From Heterobilharzia americana (lineage: Eukaryota; Platyhelminthes; Trematoda; Strigeidida; Schistosomatidae), in the NCBI GenBank assembly GCA_944470555.2, contig OX104134.1, positions 102,170,701 through 102,234,700 of the forward strand: DNA of 64,000 nucleotides, written 5' to 3'. The translations under genes and the position numbers were made by a program. Of the stretch, positions 35,881-46,898 are shown piece by piece; within the stretch, counting starts at the first letter, position 1, and every line of letters begins with the position of its first letter. A model generated the notes under the pieces. The model was not told the origin of the DNA and did not search any database. It saw only the letters and a list, made by a program, of their open reading frames with translations.

Positions 35881-38182
35881 GGTTGATCCTACTTCCCAGG
35901 TAAGTGAAGTGGTCAACACACTCAACCACTTCACTCTCTATTGTTAACCGCGGTACCGCTGAAGACCAGTCCTGGAGCAAAAATTTGCATTTGGGTGGTG
36001 AAAATCGCATCCCAAACATTCTCAAATTCCCACTCAAAGTGTTCAGAAGACTCTGCATCTTGTCAGCGTCTTCACCTAACAGGACTATGTCATCTGCATA
36101 TTCTAGATCTAAGGAAAATTCACCTGTGATCCGGTCAACGTCTTTGTAATTAGGTGACGAGAGGGAAACCTCCATAAGAATATCTATGATAAAATTAAAT
36201 AAGAATGGGGATAGTGGGCATCCTTGACGGACACCACTTGATGAGTATAGCTCCCTGGACAACTCACCATAGGCTCTAACATGCCCACAAGTGTTCGAGT
36301 AGAGAGCTTTCAATAAGGTGATGTACTTACTAGGCACGCCTTTCAGTGACAGACACTGCCATAAGACTTCTCGATCAACGGAGTCAAATGCCGCCTTCAG
36401 GTCGAGAAATACAGCTATTGTCGGGCGTCTGTAAGCATGCCTATGTTCCAGGACCTGGCGCAGTGTGAATATTTGGTCGATACATCCACGGCCAGGTCTA
36501 AAGCCTGCCTGGTTTTCTCGGGCTTGCTGTTCCCGAGCTCCACTCAGGCGTCGGAGAATTATAGAACTTAGGATCTTAGACACTATGTTTGTCAGGCTGA
36601 TTCCTCTGTGGTTATCACAAGAGGACTTCTCGCCTTTCTTGAAGACTGGGATGATCAGTGACTTAGACCAGTCGGAGGGGATCGTATTTGATTCCCATAT
36701 ACTGGCTAACACTTCCGTTAGCCTGACTAAGAGAACTCTACCACCATTCTTGTATACCTCAGCAGGTAGTCCGTCTGGTCCTGCTGCCCTTCCCCGTTTC
36801 AGGCTACCTACCGCTTTCTCAACTTCTTCTAGTGTTGGGGGACCTGTCTCTATGTCCCATTCAGGGTCCGACTGGATAGCGGGCAGCGCAATGGTGGCTG
36901 GAGGCCAGTTAAACTGTTCCTCAAAGTGTTCTGCCCATCGTCCCAGTCGCCTTCCCTGCGAGTGAATCGCCGATCCGTCCTTCTCCGCTATAACCTCACT
37001 AACTGTTGTTGACCATTTCCCCCCAGTCTCCTTAATAAGTCTAAATAACTGTCTACTGTTACCGATCGCCGCTGCCTTTTCCATCTCTTTAGCCTTTGCT
37101 GCCCACCACTGTTCACGATCGTTGCGCAGACTTTTCGTCAGTTTATTTTTAAGTTGCGCTCGCTCTTCATTGTACTCAGAGCCTGCAGGGATGCATTCAC
37201 GTGCATCCATTAGTTTGGAAGAAGCTGCTGATATCCACTGGCTCTTTTTAGCCATTATCTTGGAGTCGGCTACAGTCTCCAGTGCTGCTTTTACAGTAGA
37301 CTGAAGATGGCACCAAGCTTCTTCTGGATGAGTGACAGTCTTTTGTTCCGATAACTGCCTAGCCAACTTCTCACTGAACACGGCTTTGGTGTTTTCGTTG
37401 TCCAGCAGAACTCGTAGTGGTTTTGTTGCCAAATTTTTTCTACGTCCATTGAGACGCAGGCATATACGTGCTCGGACCAACGCATGATCGCTGTCCAAAC
37501 ACGTACTCCAGAAGGAGCGGCAGTCTTCCACCGATCCTCTCCAGCGATGACTAATAGCAATGTGGTCTATCTGTGTCCATCGCTGAGTCGAGCTCGGTGG
37601 ACGCCAGGTCAGACAGTGCCTTTCTTTATGTCTGAAATTTGTGCTGGCTAAAAATAGGCGGTTATCTGAGCATAGTTGTAATAGGCGATCACCGTTATCT
37701 GTACGTTCAGCTGGGATTCCGAAAGTGCCACCTAAGTGCCTTTCTGCCTCACTCAGTCTACCCACCTGTGCGTTGAGGTCACCTGCAACAACCACTACGT
37801 CCGAACGTTTGGCTTTCGAGAGGAGGTTAGACAGTTTATGGTAGAACTCGTCCTTCACTTCATCCGAACTACAGTCAGTGGGTGCGTAAGCAGAGATTAC
37901 AAAGAGACAACGGCGAGTCTCACTATTCCTTTTAGTTCTCACTGTGCCGTTCAGCCTCATAGCGCAGAGGCGACTATCAACTGGGATCCAGTCTAGTAGT
38001 GAGTTTTCTGCCCTGGTGCTTAATGCTATACCTACACCTGCAAGACCACGAGAGCTAGCTATCGAATCTCCAGAAACTCGAAGGGTGAATTTTGCAGATT
38101 CACCAGATTGGTCAGGAGAGGTCAGGTGAATAACCACACTTGGGTCCTGTATGCGTGTCTCACAAACACAGCACACATCCAT
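35870..38182 (-). pseudogene. RTE endonuclease-reverse transcriptase, 770-residue open frame
   Basis: A bifunctional protein that nicks target DNA and copies its own RNA at the nick. The apurinic-type endonuclease covers residues 1-245: CETRIQDP (5-13), AYAPTD, AGDLNAQVG (133-141, catalytic Asp and Asn), TWRPPSS...QIDHIAIS (192-211) and SDHALV (231-236, catalytic Asp-His). After a basic linker, RT spans about 450-745: GRAAGPDGLPAEVY, NHRGISLTNIVSKIL, NQAGFRPGRGCIDQI, FLDLKAAFDSVD (592-603), SSGVRQGCPLSPFLF (648-662) and the catalytic YADD (695-698). All catalytic residues are present. The usual N-terminal endonuclease strand (GAFNVRTLRQIGQQA) lies just upstream in another frame, broken near 38,213. 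The listed start Met is therefore internal. Confidence 0.92.
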
Positions 38183-38212
38183 GCCCGAGTTGCTAGAGTC
38201 TTTGCCAACGAA

Positions 38213-38600
38213 GCCTGTTGGCCAATTTGACGGAGGGTGCGGACATTGAAGGCTCCAATATGTAATTTGGAGCGTGGTTTAAGGAGACCAGGGATGCTGT
38301 TCTGTGGACTCAGATCGTTGTCGAAGGCTGCAGAGGTAGGAGAAATTGAAGATGATGCAGCATCATTAATTAAGAGACGTGAAGGAAGATTAGAAGGTAA
38401 TGATGGAGGAGGAGGATAGCAGTCAGAAGAAACTTGGGTGCTGACAGAGTTGTGAGGGCGGTTGACACTTCCCGGCTGCCCACACCGTGGAAGGCTATTT
38501 CTTCTTAAGGTACCTGAAAGAGATTTGTGTGACCGCAGAGCCCATCGGACATCTGCTTGAGGCCTGTCACACCCAGCCTTTTGAGTATGATTATTTTGAA
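38213..38600 (-). pseudogene. RTE N-terminal Ser/Pro-rich segment
   Basis: The minus-strand frame is open for about 125 codons. It encodes RWALRSHKSLSGTLRRNSLP, RCGQPGSVNRPHN, a proline-rich run (CYPPPPSLPSNLPSR) and then GAFNVRTLRQIGQQ, the first endonuclease motif. It joins the main frame after a one-base shift near 38,213. No Met was found at its upstream end, so the natural start is not assigned. Confidence 0.6.
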
Positions 38601-39012
38601 TTTTTGTATTTTTGGGGCCGGATGAGCGAAAGGAAACGACAAGTGAACCAACACCGCCGGCCCGGCAGACCGTGGGGCGTGGTGGAGTGTGTTATTTTTG
38701 GGGCCGACCTTTTCTAACCCCCCCTTCCACTGAGAAGGCAGCATCAGCTTGGCACTGCTGGTCATCCAAGGGAAACACCTTACTGCTGTCACACCCCATC
38801 CAGCTAGCAGCAGTACGACTTCGCCCTCAGACCCCCATCATAGTGTAGCAATTTACACTATGACGGTAACTGCTTTTCGTCTAACCACTACCCAACAGAC
38901 CTTTCTGGTATGGTAGGACCTCGAGGGAACAAGCGTTCCACCAGCATAGCTCGTTGGGTCATTGTGATATGCAAGCCCGACCACCACGTCAAGGTAGCAG
39001 CTATCGGTCGGG

Positions 39013-39025
39013 ACCAAAAGGAAGT
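39013..39025. repeat. Target-site duplication of the RTE, 5' side
   Basis: ACCAAAAGGAAGT, identical to 35,053-35,065. Confidence 0.95.
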
Positions 39026-39648
39026 ACAAAAAAAATTGAAGGTAATAACACCAGTTATGGTAAATAAAATGAGAAAAGTAGATTCAAGACAAAATATCAG
39101 AGGTTATTAAGGATAAAAACAAGAACATCAATACTCAGAAAAAAGTAAGGCATAGTTACATCTGGGCAACTGAAAACATGTCACTTAAGGTTTTCACTCG
39201 CCGATTACACTTATCTTGTGAACCTTAACCGGTAAACCCATGCATTAAATCACTGAGCATTTGCCGATTTTACTCGTCGGCACTTTTATGCACCACATAA
39301 AGGTTTCAATTATTATTGTGTGTAAAACACGAAGTTCACAGATCTTAACACATGATAAGTGGCTTGATTCATTGTTTTCGGTACTCAGGATTTAATCGAT
39401 TAGTTTCTCAGTCCACCTTCATCTCCTCTCATTTGATAAGTGGGCAGAAAGCATTGCCGGTTATTACATGTGCAGCAGGTGTTTCTGAGAAATTTAAGAC
39501 TTTCTGTACTTTCCTACTGATTGTTATGGGGTTTCCTTCATGGGTTGTCGTAAAATCTGTTCCAAACGAAGTGCTACACTTAGGATTCTGAATTTTGAAG
39601 AAAAACGGATACTGCTGTTATCTGTATTTATCACAAATTACCATCACG
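39026..39648. other. Arm-internal DNA without recognised gene
   Basis: The block is mirrored at about 55,947-56,569. A 79-residue frame at 39,352-39,591 is identical in both arms and shows no recognisable domain. Confidence 0.35.
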
Positions 39649-39659
39649 TAATATAGTGT

Positions 39660-40952
39660 GTCATCATCCTTGAGAGGCTTAAAGATGCACTGGATTCAAA
39701 ACTGCGACCGGAACAGGTAGGCTTCAGGAAGTACAAATCATGTGCAGACCAAATTGCAACGCTTCGCATCATCATAGAACAGAGCATAGAATGGCAATCA
39801 GCTCTCTACCTCAACTTCATCGACTTTGAGAAGGCCTTTGACAGCGTCGACCGAGAAGTAATTTGGAAACTGCTTCAATACTACGGAGTACCGCAAACCT
39901 TTATCCGCCTCATTCAACAACTATATGAAGATGCCACATGCCAAGTAATTCACAATGGGAAGCTCAGTGATGCTTTTGAAGTGAAGTGGAGACAGGAGTG
40001 AAACAAGGTTGCCTACTATCCCCCATGATATTCCTGATTGTGGTCGACTGGACTAGATCATGCAGCAAACAGTAGGCAGCGAGAAGAGGGGGATACACTG
40101 GCTGGACGGCGGGAAAGAACCTAGAAGACTTGGATTTCGCCGATGACTTATGCCTAATGTCACACAAACTTGAAGATCTACAGGCAAAAACTAACAAGTT
40201 GATAGAAGGGGCGAGGCAGCGAAGACGGGACTTCAAGTGAATATAGAGAAGATAGAGGTGATGAAGATACCGCACCACCACCATCAACAACAACAACAAA
40301 CTCCAGTCACCATCAACGGGAGAAACTTAAAGGAAGTAACCTCCTTCACTTATCTAGGAAGCACTGTTTCAACTACAGGCAGCTGCACAGACGAGGACGT
40401 CAAAGTCAGAATCGGAAAAGCAAGACAGACGTTCATTAGCCTGAAACCAGTGTGGAGATCTTCTGCACAGCACTCAGCATGCGGAACAAGATACGGATTT
40501 TCAACACCAACGTCAAGTCAGTGCTCCTGTATGGCTCAGAGACTTGGCGCGTCACGAAAGGCATTTCCAATAAACTACAGACATTCATCAACAACTGCTT
40601 ACGCTCGTTACTGAACATCAGATGGCCAGAAAGAATAAGCAACAAGGAGCTCTGGGAACGAACCAACCAAGAACCTATCACGCAACAAATATGCAGGAAG
40701 AAGTGGAGATGGATTGGGCATGCACTGAGAAGGCCGACGGAGGACATCACGCGTCAGGCCAGTTGCTCGAGTGGAATCCCCATGGGAAGCGACGAGTTGG
40801 ACGTCCCAGCTGAGGGTGACATGGAGGAGGTCGTGCGAGGAGGAAATGAGAGCTTCTGGCTGTCGTGGGACCAGGTTCAAAAGATCTCAGAGAACAGGAT
40901 GAAATGGAGACGTGCTACTGAAGACCTATGTTCCACTAGGAACCCAAGGGAC

Positions 40953-41019
<67 letters not shown>

Positions 41020-41042
41020 CATAATAATAATAATAATAATAA
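39660..41042 (+). mobile_element. 5'-truncated TAA-tailed non-LTR element, left arm
   Basis: Insertion flanked by the 11-bp duplication TAATATAGTGT (39,649-39,659 and 41,043-41,053). It starts inside the RT domain (LERLKDALDSKLRPEQVGFR, then DFEKAFDSVDREVIWKLLQ). The region of the RT catalytic box (FADD) and the C-terminal domain follow, the latter with VLLYGSETWRVTKG, KWRWIGHALRRPTEDITRQA and CSTRNPRD. It ends in an (AAT)n tail. Frame breaks occur near 39,995 and 40,050. The same insertion is in the right arm, so it predates the duplication. From about 40,170 to 40,940 this copy carries at least a dozen substitutions that neither the right arm nor the full-length copy has. Confidence 0.9.
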
Positions 41043-41048
41043 TAATAT
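40951..41048. repeat. (AAT)n tail, expanded in left arm
   Basis: About 95 bp of AAT/TAA repeats with one interruption (CAT near 41,021). The mirror tract in the right arm is only about 20 bp. Confidence 0.9.
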
Positions 41049-41379
41049 AGTGTATGGTAGACCATCAGGTCTAAGTGTATTGATGTCCTTACTGTCCAAA
41101 GTCGCGTACTGCAGAGTTTACACCTGGTCGGTACCTTACGACCTGTGTATGATAAAGTAAATGAAGACTAGAATTGATTCATCTGTTTTCCAGATGTACA
41201 TGAACTGCAGTAGTATTATTTAAATGACTTTTTATGCTTGAAGTTTGTAATTACCACATGATTACAATGTTTCATTCAGATATGTATATATATAATATTC
41301 TAACCATATCAAAAATAACTTAAAATAGGGATCGAGTTTGTAAAATATGACGGTGTAATTCCATTGTAGTTTTGTAAAT

Positions 41380-44071
41380 CACATGTATCACAGTGAGGCA
41401 GAATTATTCACTCATGACCTTTCGAGCAAAGTTTATTGCTCATGGTCATATCACCTCACCGATATATTCTACTGTGACTTGGTGGTTGAACTTGTATATC
41501 ATAATGACCGAACGAGACATGATGGTGGGACCCTTGTCCCCTCGAGGTCCTACCATGCCACAGAGGTCCGTTGGATAGTGGTAAGACAAAAAGCTGTAAC
41601 CATTATAGTATAAGTTGCTACACGATGATGGGGGTTTGAGAGTGAACTCATACTGCTGGCAGGATGAGGGTGTGAAACCTGTATGGTGTTTCCATAAATG
41701 ACCAGCGGTGCCAGACTGAAGCTTCCTTTTCTATGAGAACTGGGGTTAAAAATAGTCGACCCCGAAATAGCACGTTCACTCTTTCGAAGCACCCCGATGC
41801 CTGCATAGGGGATTCATAGTCGGATTCAAAAGCAAAAAACCAAATTCTTAACCCTGCCATGTGCGATCAGCGCGAAGCAGATGTTTCTTCAACTCTACGG
41901 TCACACTATCCATTCTTCCTCAGGTATCTCAAGAAGAACTAGCCCTCCACAGTGTGGACAGCTGGGAAATGTAAACTGCCCTCACGCTTCCAGTACTACA
42001 TAAGACCCAATAAAACATAATCGATCCTCCTCAACTCTTTCCTCATTTGCCTTCACCTCCTCATGCCAATTTTTAACCCGTTGCACCTTCCCCAACCTCA
42101 TTCTGCAACCGTTGCGAACGATCAAAACCATCGAATCCTCATCCCTAGTCTCCAAGATCCAGCTATCGATTCCATGTAGCAGCTTTCAACGTGCCAACTC
42201 TATGCCGAATCGGACAGCAAGGATTGGTGATCAGAACTCTGGAATCTTGAGTCATGGATATTTCCTGTGTCTCTGAGATACATATATGGGAAACGAGTGT
42301 GGCTATTAAATTGACCTTATTTGGCTATAGTAGTGAATCTTAGAAATTCACCATACGAGTATCCTGAGAGCCAATGGCTATCTGTCGTGGACTCGTGTAG
42401 GTATAGCATTGAGTTGTAGAGCAGAAAGTATGTTTCTCGACTGGATACCAATAAACAGCTGTCTGTATGCTGTTCTGTTCGACCGAATGGACCTGTAAGA
42501 TCTAAGAAGGGACGCGAGACTATGCGATGCCTATTCGTAATCTCCGCCTGCGCACCCACCGACTGTAGTTCGGATGATACAGAGGATAAATTCTGTGAGA
42601 AGCTGTTAATTTTGCTACACAAACAAAATGTTCAGATGCAGTCATAGTGGGAGGTGCGGTTAACACTGAAGTAGGGGGAGTCTGAAGCAATCGGAAAGGC
42701 ATCTTGGAGGTATTTACGGAATCCCATGCCAAGGAACTGACAACGGTGATCGGCTGTTGCAGTTTTGTTCATACAGTCACCGTTGTCTCGCGACCACCAA
42801 CAGCAGGCAAAAAGAAAGGCATTGTCTCACATGGCGTCTGCCGACATCAAACTGACGATGGACGCAGATAGGTCGTATCGCTCTGAGTCAGCCACCGTTG
42901 GAGAAGGTCTTGTGGAGGATTACCGATCTTACTGAAGTAGCAGTCTGGACTCTATCACGTGCTGGTGTCGGCTCTTGTATTTCTGCACCTAACTAGCCAC
43001 AGGAAGCAGACGACAGAAAAGTCTTTCTGTCGTCGATTGGAAGACGAGGACTCCGAATGCCCATTTAGGAAAGAATTAGCTAATCGACTATCTGAACATG
43101 ATAGCAATGCTCATCCTGTGGAGACCTAGTGTGGCGTGATATTAAGTCTGATGTCTGATCATATCTTCGCCCTTCAACAGGTTCTGGAACACAGGCGTAC
43201 TAACCGACCAGTGGTCGACACTTGTCATATTTGTTGATCTGAAGGTGACGCTTGACTCTGTTGACCGTGGGGTATTGTGACAGTGTTTGACTGTGAGGGG
43301 AGTACTGTGCAAGCACACAACACTGATCAAAGCTCTCTACTCGAACTCACGCAGCCGTGTAAGGACTCATGGAGAGTTGTCATGTGAATTGATGACAACT
43401 AATGGTGTCCACCAGCAATGCCCCCACTGTCACTGTTCCATTTCAACTGCCTTATAGACACGTACAAATGGACATAACACTAGGTAGTACGTGTGACTTC
43501 ACAGGGATTGACATAGTCACTGGAGGTCATCTGGCTGACTTGGAGTATGTAGACGATATATTATCCTGCTGGATGTAGATGCTGATGCAATGCAGGGTCT
43601 TCTGGAGGCGTTAATCAGGAATCTCAGTATGCTTGGTGTGCATCTCGCTGGCACCTGTACCTGTCAAATGTAAGATGTAAGATGATGCTCCAGTGCTGAC
43701 TGGTGTGCTGCAAGCACTTCAAGTTGAATGATAGGGAGTGAAGTGAGGTGAAGTGGTGAGATGTGTTGACCACTTGACTTCCTTTGGAAGTTGCATAAAC
43801 CCGAACGGTCTGGTTCCTGACAAAATTCCAGTTCGGACAGAGAATGCCCGTTTGACATTTGTCAACTTGCGTCACCTGTGAGTGACACTGGCACTGACTG
43901 GCGAGTTTTCCGAGCATCTATCAAAGGATGAGTATACTGTGCTTCAGTGCGTTCTGCCTTGTTGTAAGACATGGGGGTTGAAGGTAGACGACATGGTAGG
44001 GGCGAGGGGGGAGGGGGGTGGTTGCAGGTGTTGATCATAGATATCGTGGTTGCATTGCTGGTCATTTGGTA
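41380..44071 (+). pseudogene. Dead RTE-clade copy C, internally deleted (left arm)
   Basis: Mirror of copy D. Plus-sense 5'-UTR-like DNA (about 41,500-41,960) and endonuclease remnants lead to about 43,120. The same linker-to-RT deletion as in B and D follows near 43,155, then RT remnants and the G-run tract. The copy stops at the inner palindrome boundary. It differs from D by isolated single-base changes, for example near 42,674 and 42,954. Confidence 0.8.
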
Positions 44072-44330
44072 AAGACTGCTGTTCATCCGTGGAAACCATC
44101 TTACTTCCGTCACACCGTTGTCCAAGCGGAGTACGACTTCACTCTCCGGCTGTCATCATACCACAGCATTTTACACAATAACAGTAACTGCTTTCGCCTT
44201 ATCACTATCTAACTTACCTTTCTGGTATGGTAGGACCTCAAATAACAAGCGTTCCAGTCAGTGTAGCTCGTTGAGTCATTGTGATATGCAAGTCTGACAA
44301 CCATGTCAAGGTAAAGCTATAGATTGTGAA
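44072..44330 (-). pseudogene. RTE 5'-UTR fragment abutting the inner palindrome boundary
   Basis: The minus sense matches the RTE 5' UTR (similar to 39,012-38,760). Recognisable pieces are CATCCGTGGAAACC, CTTTCTGGTATGGTAGGACC and GCTCGTTGAGTCATTGTGATATGCAAG. It is joined head-on to plus-sense copy C, so two RTE pieces meet in opposite orientation exactly where arm homology ends. Confidence 0.7.
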
Positions 44331-46471
44331 AGATATACTGAAATGTAACGTCGTTTTGGTCGATTTATTGATGAGTGTTTAACAGACGCTGGCGGTCCCA
44401 AACCACCTTTTTCTTTAGTAATAAATATCTAATCTGCCTACAAACCAAAGTTTTAAAAAATAACCAGCTACACGCTGTACAACCTCGGGAAGAGTACTCC
44501 TCATAATTTTTTTGTTGTGTACTTGTAACTTACGTTTGCACACTGGAGTAATAAACTAGCGAACAAATCGATGGAAAGATTGTCAATAATTTGGTTTGTA
44601 TTCATATTAGTCAGTCGGTTATAGGATTGGCGAGTGAAAGTCTAACCTACAAAAAGTTCTAATCGTGGGGAAAGGTTAGCTTTGTAGTTTTATATCTATC
44701 ATTTGACTTGAGTTATTAATAGTTACAGAATTAAACCTACATTTCAGTAAACCTCTGATAATGCATTTCAACAATTATATTCAGATTCACGCAATAGGCA
44801 TTGGGGCGAAATTATTGCATAACATCTCGGCGTTACTATGGGTAGCTGTGTAGGGTGGATTGGGAACTTGTGACCCAATAGCTGGAAGCCGATTGCTTCA
44901 ACGAATGAGTTGTTGTTTCCATAGTGAATCTACTAAATGTACACGATACACACAGCAAGAGACGATGAGATACATCTACCATTTTCAAGATGTAATTCTG
45001 CCACACGCATAAATTTAATATAAACCTATCAACTAATCTTTCCAACAGAATCATTCTTCGTAAAAAGGGTTAGAGTCTAAAAGGAATGTTCAAAACAATA
45101 CATACACCGCACCAGCACCCTAGCAAACAATTAAGTGCATATATCAGCTACCACACAGATAATTATTTAATTCAAAAATAACAACACCAACCATCAACAA
45201 ATATCTAGTTGGCAAATGAACGGACGACAAATCGCACACATGTGCAATTTATTCATCATAGTGGAACAATCACAAGAAAGAATAAAATTTGGATAGAGAA
45301 AAGTAACAATGGCAAGAATAATATAATTTACAGGGACAAATATTTCTTTTAAAAAACAGAGAAACAGGAGAGAAATAAAACGATGTGAGTTATTACATTT
45401 ACGGGTCAGAAAATAATGTGTAGTAGGTAAGAAGCTTTTTGTTGAAAATGCTAGTCTGAATAGAGTCTCTGTTTTCCTTCCGTTTACTTGCCTGTCAAGT
45501 AAATATTTGCGTCGTCACATTCATGAAGAACTAGTGACATCTGTTTGAAGATAAGTATCACAAGGTAGCTTTTACAAGTTAAAGAGATCATATCATCTCT
45601 GAGTTACATAGTTACTTAGATGGGATAATTGTATAGGAAGATGATCAACCTATCTCAAAAGAAGAGGAATACTACAGAGGAGAGTAGGAATGCTTTCTCA
45701 ATATCCACAGAATGTGACACAAAAAGAGATGTGTTACATATAAACACGTACTCATAGAAGTGTGCAACAATATGCACTGTTTTGCCCGTACCAAAACATC
45801 TGTACAAATCTAAGTACATATGGGTGAATATACGTATATATATGCGAATGAGTAAAATGACTGTAAGTAAACAACTTAAATAGCAGTTTCCAGATTACGA
45901 TTGTTATGAGAAAACAGGTAGCAAGTATGAATTCAAGTTACACGTAATAGTTAGAAAAACCACTGAAATAAAATAAACAAATGAAATTATTAAATCATGA
46001 GTAGAACAAGTAGACAGATCAGTTCAATGAAATTACGTCACAGAAGTATACCATCATATGCGACATGCATACATCGATAGAATGATAACAGACAGGGGTT
46101 GAGAAAAGAGACAAACACAGAGATAGGCCAGTAGAAATAAAACATATTGCAAGTACATTACTGATCCCAAAATAGGAGCATCCATGTACAGGCAGATTGG
46201 ATTATTCATGTAAACGAATAGACTAACTAATAGCATGGAACATGAGCTAATAGAAGAAACTATTTCATATTTGAGCCCGACGATTAAATATGTGTATGTG
46301 AGGCAAATATAGGAATAGTAAGCAGATAATGACAAATGTTGAAAGTGATTCTTACTTTTCTTAAACAAAGCAAAATAATGAATATATGATCACGGAAAAG
46401 ATAAATTCCTATAATGAGAGTACTTTTTTTCACTTCTGCATAGGTCTGTTTCTTCGTTCTTCATTATTATT
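44331..46471. other. Unique spacer DNA, probably intron or 3' flank of the minus-strand gene
   Basis: No match to other parts of the window was noticed. Some of it may be the 3' UTR of the terminal exon ending at 46,472. A hydrophobic 104-residue minus frame (46,054-46,368) lies here but has no supporting features. Confidence 0.35.
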
Positions 46472-46613
46472 TCACAGTTCAACAAGCACATCCGCCTTGT
46501 CGAGTTCCACTATCGCTTGAAGTTGAATGCTAAGCTCAACATTATTTCGACCAGTGCCTGCAGCCAGTGAGCCTTTACTTAATACGCCTCCATCGACGCT
46601 GTTAAGATATACA
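46472..46613 (-). CDS. Candidate 3'-terminal coding exon of an unidentified host gene
   Basis: Read on the minus strand, a strong acceptor (TTTTCCTTTCACAG) opens an exon of 142 nt. One leading base is followed by 46 sense codons and TGA. The peptide begins VYLNSVDGGVLSKGSLAAGT and ends ELDKADVLVEL. The composition looks like ordinary soluble protein rather than translated noncoding DNA. The upstream exon at 46,899-46,971 ends with a two-base partial codon that this exon completes, across a 285-nt intron. I do not recognise the family. The exon lies in the unique spacer of the palindrome, so it should be single copy. Confidence 0.45.
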
Positions 46614-46898
46614 CTGTGAAAGGAAAACGCAAAAAAATGTATCAGAAACTTTTAAAAATTTATCAAAGTTAAATGTAATTCAAGTGTATTCGACATATAT
46701 TTGAACTCAGTTTTGTTTTAAGACAAAAGTTAGCTTCGTTCACTGTTGTGAAGATGCTTGGAAGTCTTGTGACTGGCCTCATTCATAGTGATTCAATAAG
46801 CTAAACTCTAAATGCTAAGGACGTTATGCATTCACTGAGGTTATAATGAAGATTAAAAAACAGTCTAAATAAAGGCAGTGCAAGTTTGTCATAGTTAC

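Larger units (their letters stand above)
35066..39012 (-). mobile_element. Near-intact RTE-clade (SR2/Perere-3-like) retrotransposon
   Basis: A 3,947-bp element inserted in the left arm only, bounded by a 13-bp target-site duplication. Minus-sense order: 5' UTR (39,012 to about 38,600), Ser/Pro-rich N-terminal frame, endonuclease, reverse transcriptase, C-terminal domain, a 3' UTR of about 200 bp, and a (GAT)n tail beside the target site. RTE elements of schistosomes are about this size and usually end in short tandem repeats. The element duplicates by target-primed reverse transcription. It is interrupted only by single-base frame shifts near 35,879 and 38,213, so it is young. The empty site in the right arm shows that insertion followed the inverted duplication, or that the arms are alternative haplotypes. 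Confidence 0.95.
30442..44071. repeat. Left arm of a ~9.6-kb inverted repeat (palindrome)
   Basis: The arm is the reverse complement of 51,592-61,192. Mirror coordinates sum to 91,634 everywhere tested from 30.6 to 34.6 kb, to 95,595 from 39.35 to 40.75 kb, and to 95,663 from 41.4 to 43.9 kb. The steps are explained by the RTE insertion (with its target-site duplication) and by microsatellite length changes, plus a few homopolymer differences. Without the RTE the arm is about 9.67 kb. Both ends fall within RTE-derived sequence. Unique non-repeat DNA (about 31.5-35 kb) lies within the arm, so this is not just two copies of one transposon. Confidence 0.95.

Noticed and set aside
36465..36965. 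166-codon plus-strand frame
   Set aside because: It is antisense to the RTE reverse transcriptase and has no independent features.
40912..41160. Poly-Asn protein at the end of the TAA-element fragment
   Set aside because: This is simply translation of the (AAT)n tail.
46054..46368. 104-residue hydrophobic minus-strand frame
   Set aside because: AT-rich codons produce hydrophobic chance frames. There is no acceptor, no start context and no recognised domain.
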